Assembly (NCBI GenBank): GCA_000149225.2
Contig: CM000690.1
Coordinates: 1,054,001-1,118,000 of the forward strand
Source of the DNA: Lachancea kluyveri NRRL Y-12651
Taxonomy: Eukaryota > Ascomycota > Saccharomycetes > Saccharomycetales > Saccharomycetaceae
Reading direction: 5' to 3'
DNA: 64,000 bases
Shown here: piece by piece, positions 61,375-64,000 of the stretch
How the letters are laid out: the number at the start of each line of letters is the position of its first letter
Numbering within the stretch: the first letter of the stretch is position 1
Made by a program: the position numbers and the translations under genes
Notes under the pieces: model-generated
The model's database searches: none
Seen by the model: only the letters and a program-made list of their open reading frames with translations
What the model was told of the DNA's origin: nothing

Positions 61375-61482
61375 ACCGGACATAGCCAAAGATTGTTGTG
61401 GTTGCTGTGGCTGCTGCGAGGAGGCGTGCACTTGCTGAAGTTGCTGCTGAGGATCAGTTAGCTGCGCCTGGTCAGTGGACAT
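59119..61482 (-). CDS. SOK2: APSES transcription factor, single ancestor-like copy of SOK2 and PHD1
   Basis: This 787-residue regulator of pseudohyphal growth and PKA-linked repression has a well-conserved APSES DNA-binding domain at about residues 357-460 ([52 protein letters not shown]). The flanks are Gln-rich: a Q run near residues 37-54, a QA dipeptide region at about 125-158, and a longer Q run followed by QQA repeats near 617-665. S. cerevisiae Sok2 has 785 residues and Phd1 366, so this copy is built like Sok2. Its neighbours (ERG5 and SPC42) place it as the counterpart of both YMR016C and YKL043W. Confidence 0.93.
59491..59632 (-). repeat. Trinucleotide and 9-bp repeats encoding polyQ and QQA tracts in the APSES gene
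   Basis: TTG triplets (CAA, Gln) run almost unbroken from 59570 to 59632, next to about eight copies of a 9-bp unit GGGCTTGCT or similar (59499-59570) that encode Gln-Gln-Ala. Nearly pure repeats of this kind are prone to length change. Confidence 0.85.
61009..61376 (-). repeat. N-terminal Gln-Ala dipeptide and polyQ repeats in the APSES gene
   Basis: A 6-bp unit (GCTTGT, Gln-Ala) repeats about fifteen times with some variation at 61009-61110, and a run of CTG/TTG (Gln) triplets lies at 61323-61373. The Gln-Ala dipeptide is unusual next to plain polyQ and would form a helix-prone low-complexity segment. Confidence 0.8.
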
Positions 61483-62190
61483 CTGGAATTAGAGGTGAGA
61501 GTGTCCTTCCTTTTTGTGCGTCGATCTAGGAGGGTGGTAGAAGAAAGAACACGGCAGCGAACGTCTTGTTTCGCTTTAATAATGCAACAGATCTGTACGC
61601 TTTGTAAGGTTCCCCAGCAAAGCAGGGTTAATGTCGGCCAGCAGCAGCCTCGAGCGAACAAATTTGGTCCTGCCTGCCCGCGGTCTTCTCACCGGCGGAC
61701 AGCTTAGTCAGAAAAGCCTGCAGAGCTCTGCCCATGGCCTCGTTTCGCGAGCGAAAAATTTTCTTTTTTCCACCGCGACGCAAGGTTTGCCTATTGTGTC
61801 TCGCTGTACGTACGTACATCTCGCTGCTGCCAGGCACTGCACGTCGCACGCGACAAGCAAAAACAAGTGAGGTACACGCCGTACGGCACGAGCACGCGCT
61901 GTGCGCAGTCAAGGAAAGCCGATGCAGGTGGCGCGGCCGGATGGGCATGGTTATGACAGTGGTTCCGAGCCGAACAGATACCGGGAGAGAGAGGCAGTGC
62001 GATGGGGATGGACTGTGTGTCACGTGGGTTGCACGTGAGGGTCACGTGTTATGATTACTTGGATGCACCGTGTGGCCCCCCGGACAACTTGCCAATGCCC
62101 TTGGAATAAGCGCTGGAACTTTGAGCTATCTTCTCTTCCATACACTTTTTTGCCACATTGAACGTCCATCGAGTCTTAAGTGTGAATCCA
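61483..62190. other. Divergent SOK2/PHD1-STB4 promoter region
   Basis: This 708-bp region is more GC-rich than its neighbours. It contains the phased CACGTG triplet near STB4, a GTACGTACGTAC run at 61806-61817 and a TTTGCCACA variant Rpn4-like site at 62149-62157. I see no RNA gene; the many open frames overlap each other and reflect base composition. Confidence 0.5.
62020..62048. promoter_or_regulatory. Three CACGTG boxes at exact 11-bp spacing, STB4 promoter
   Basis: CACGTG occurs at 62021-62026, 62032-62037 and 62043-62048. Each has a TCACGTG on one strand, the form preferred by Cbf1; Pho4 and Ino2/4 are alternatives. The centre-to-centre distance is 11 bp both times, about one helical turn, so bound dimers would sit on one face. 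The cluster ends 142 bp before the STB4 ATG. Confidence 0.75.
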
Positions 62191-64000
62191 ATGGATCCTA
62201 GCAAATACAACGATCCCAGCTTGTACGGTAAGGATAACGGCTCTAAACAGCGACTCAGAGTGCGTAAAGCTTGTGAGATCTGCAAGAAAAGGAAAATCAA
62301 GTGTGACGGCCATCAACCTTGTACCAGCTGTACCAAGAATTCCGTCCAATGCGTCTACAAATTTACTGATACCGCCTCTCCGATTTCGAAACCGAAGCCC
62401 GGTCGTTCTCTCGACAAGGAATCGATTGCCAACGCGCTGCTCCAGCTGGAGTCCAGTCTCTTGGCCAAGATCGACTCAAAGCCTACTCCTACGCCAACAC
62501 CGACTCCTCCAAATCTCGTACATTTCTCCTCCAGCCTCCCGTCCCCCTGGCAAACTTTCTCTCTTGACAAGTACAGGTTCCATAGGCGTTACCAAAACTT
62601 GCTGCCCTATTACCTGGGTCAATCCCTGATGCAGTCTCTACCACCTCAAACCATCCAACACCACAACTTGAAAACTCCGAGGGTTCAAAATTATGGGTGG
62701 AACATGTCCGGAGGACACTATCTGAAAAACGGTTCCGATTCCAGTTTGGACATCATAAACTTCGATGACCCTGTCCAGCTGGACATCGTCAATAAGCTTT
62801 TGCGTTTCTACTTCGACCACTTGAATCCGGTGTTTAGCATCGTCCATGAACAAGTCTTTCTACAACAGTTCAACACTGGCTTTCTAAACAAAAGACGAAA
62901 CTCTTCTAAACTATTTATCTCCATGCTGTATTTGATCTTGGCCACCTCCTTGAGGTTTTACGAAGGTTATTCCCAATCCCAACCAGTGGCCTTTTCCCAA
63001 CACCAATTGGATTGGCTTTTCAAAACAAATTCGTCGTTGGAAGAACGGCTCTTCCATTTTGCCCATGAAATCGTTTCAAGGCTTTCCTTTGAATGGGAGT
63101 CCTTCGAACTTATCCAATCGTGGCTGTTGATTGCATTCTATCTGCGCACTTGCCACAGACAAACCTCTTGCTGGAACGCTTTGGGCTCTGCAATCCGGAT
63201 GTGTAAAGGGATGGCTCTGTACTTGAACAGGTTTCCTCAAAGACATACCCTCTACGAAGAAACAAAGGTGAAGAACTGTTTTTGGTCCTGTTTTATCATG
63301 GATAAAGTAATAAGTTTCCAGATGGGCAGATATCCTGATCTGTCTCTTCCAGCAGAACAGATGCCACCTCCGGACCGAAACCCTGATGGTTGGTTTCATG
63401 AAGAGACCATTCAAATGTACAGACTCTCCCTTATAATTTCCGACTGCCAAAAACGTGATGGTGAAGATCTCTCTGTAAATGAAGTTCAAATTTTGAAACA
63501 AAGGCTTACAAACTGGTTCCGCTTTTTCACACCCCATGAAACGCTGTACTCCAAACAAGTTCTTTTCACCTATCTGGACATTTCACTAACCCTGGGTATA
63601 AGGGGACTGTTTCAATTGATCAATCCGCCTGTGATAACAGACGTTACACCACCTGCCCTTCTACTCGACCTTTCCTCGTTGTTGGCCAACTCTCGCACAT
63701 TTCTCGATTCTCTCGAAACAGTTGAAAAATCAAATGAGTTGTTTATCCCGTGGTGGCTGAACCTGTCCCTTTTGTTTGCGGTTAGCGTATCATGCATTAC
63801 AGTACTCCACGCAGGTTTAAAACTACAACAAGCACAATCTTTGCTGCGACAGAGTTTTTCCATTTGGAATTCCCTTGTAAGTCTACACGCCAAAAATCCA
63901 CCGGAGATGGCCAAGGAATGCCTCTGGTGCCTGAAAATGTTAAACCACATGTCCTGTTTACGCCTGCAAACCTCTATGCAGAATCTACGCCAAATTTTTG
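62191..64000 (+). CDS. STB4: Zn2Cys6 transcription factor, 3' part beyond the window
   Basis: The frame is open from the ATG at 62191 to the last base, giving 603 visible residues with no stop. The binuclear zinc cluster is at C28, C31, C38, C44, C47 and C54 (CEICKKRKIKC then PCTSC). A fungal-specific transcription factor middle domain follows (about 200-420, with FYLRTCHRQTSCWNALGSAIRMC and GRYPDLSLPAEQ). S. cerevisiae Stb4 (949 residues) binds Sin3 and regulates transporter-like genes. Gene order after SOK2 favours YMR019W. The assignment rests on synteny as well as sequence. Confidence 0.88.
   Translation, partial: MDPSKYNDPSLYGKDNGSKQRLRVRKACEICKKRKIKCDGHQPCTSCTKNSVQCVYKFTDTASPISKPKPGRSLDKESIANALLQLESSLLAKIDSKPTPTPTPTPPNLVHFSSSLPSPWQTFSLDKYRFHRRYQNLLPYYLGQSLMQSLPPQTIQHHNLKTPRVQNYGWNMSGGHYLKNGSDSSLDIINFDDPVQLDIVNKLLRFYFDHLNPVFSIVHEQVFLQQFNTGFLNKRRNSSKLFISMLYLILATSLRFYEGYSQSQPVAFSQHQLDWLFKTNSSLEERLFHFAHEIVSRLSFEWESFELIQSWLLIAFYLRTCHRQTSCWNALGSAIRMCKGMALYLNRFPQRHTLYEETKVKNCFWSCFIMDKVISFQMGRYPDLSLPAEQMPPPDRNPDGWFHEETIQMYRLSLIISDCQKRDGEDLSVNEVQILKQRLTNWFRFFTPHETLYSKQVLFTYLDISLTLGIRGLFQLINPPVITDVTPPALLLDLSSLLANSRTFLDSLETVEKSNELFIPWWLNLSLLFAVSVSCITVLHAGLKLQQAQSLLRQSFSIWNSLVSLHAKNPPEMAKECLWCLKMLNHMSCLRLQTSMQNLRQIF

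Noticed and set aside
61628-62054. Several overlapping frames on both strands in the SOK2/PHD1-STB4 promoter
   Set aside because: They overlap one another in a GC-richer promoter and none has a recognisable domain.
62273-62629. 118-codon plus-strand frame inside the STB4 region
   Set aside because: It is out of frame with the zinc-cluster protein that runs from 62191 to the window end.

Overview
The window is nuclear DNA from a budding yeast of the family Saccharomycetaceae that branched before the whole-genome duplication (non-WGD), most likely in or near the Zygosaccharomyces/Torulaspora group. The genes are compact and intronless as far as can be seen. CTG falls on conserved leucines, so this is not the CUG-Ser clade. 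Nearly every protein is recognisably close to a Saccharomyces cerevisiae protein. The strongest evidence is gene order: genes that S. cerevisiae carries on two duplicated chromosomes are interleaved here in one collinear series, with one TOR gene in place of TOR1/TOR2 and one APSES factor in place of SOK2/PHD1. The genus is an inference.

Region 1 (1-36180) merges the S. cerevisiae chromosome X block YJR061W-YJR072C with the chromosome XI block YKL201C-YKL207W. Its genes are a truncated MNN4-family gene, NTA1, a second MNN4-like gene, an unrecognised 132-residue ORF, RPA12, CCT5, ARP3, TOR, YAE1, RFC2, EAP1, LOS1, HAM1, LIA1, PBA2/ADD66, NPA3 and EMC3. They serve cell-wall mannan phosphorylation, N-degron processing, RNA polymerase I, the chaperonin, actin nucleation, TOR signalling, replication, tRNA export and proteasome or ER-membrane-protein assembly.

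Region 2 (36181-45553) opens with a 1.4-kb gene-free stretch and then merges YKL040C-YKL041W with YHL018W-YHL020C: NFU1, a pterin dehydratase, APM2, OPI1 and VPS24. Between APM2 and OPI1 sit two genes with no S. cerevisiae counterpart that I recognise: a PhyH-type Fe(II)/2-oxoglutarate dioxygenase and a 452-residue predicted mitochondrial membrane protein.

Region 3 (45554-64000) merges YMR012W-YMR019W with YKL042W-YKL043W: tRNA-Glu(UUC), CLU1, SEC59, a snoRNA array, BUD22, ERG5, SPC42, SOK2/PHD1 and the 5' part of STB4, which runs off the window. The 2.1-kb gap between SEC59 and BUD22 holds seven box C/D snoRNAs in the order snR78-77-76-75-74-73-72. I identified each from its C and D boxes and from a guide that pairs with a known rRNA methylation site. 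AGNN-capped hairpins between some of them look like Rnt1p cleavage sites.

Regulatory motifs fit the genes: PAC and RRPE elements before ribosome-biogenesis genes (RPA12, LIA1, BUD22), a perfect Rpn4/PACE site before CCT5, SRE-like sites before ERG5, an MCB/SCB-like site before RFC2, and three CACGTG boxes spaced exactly 11 bp apart before STB4. I saw no transposon, LTR, CRISPR array, centromere or virus-like element. Comparisons with S. cerevisiae and rRNA are from memory, not from a search.
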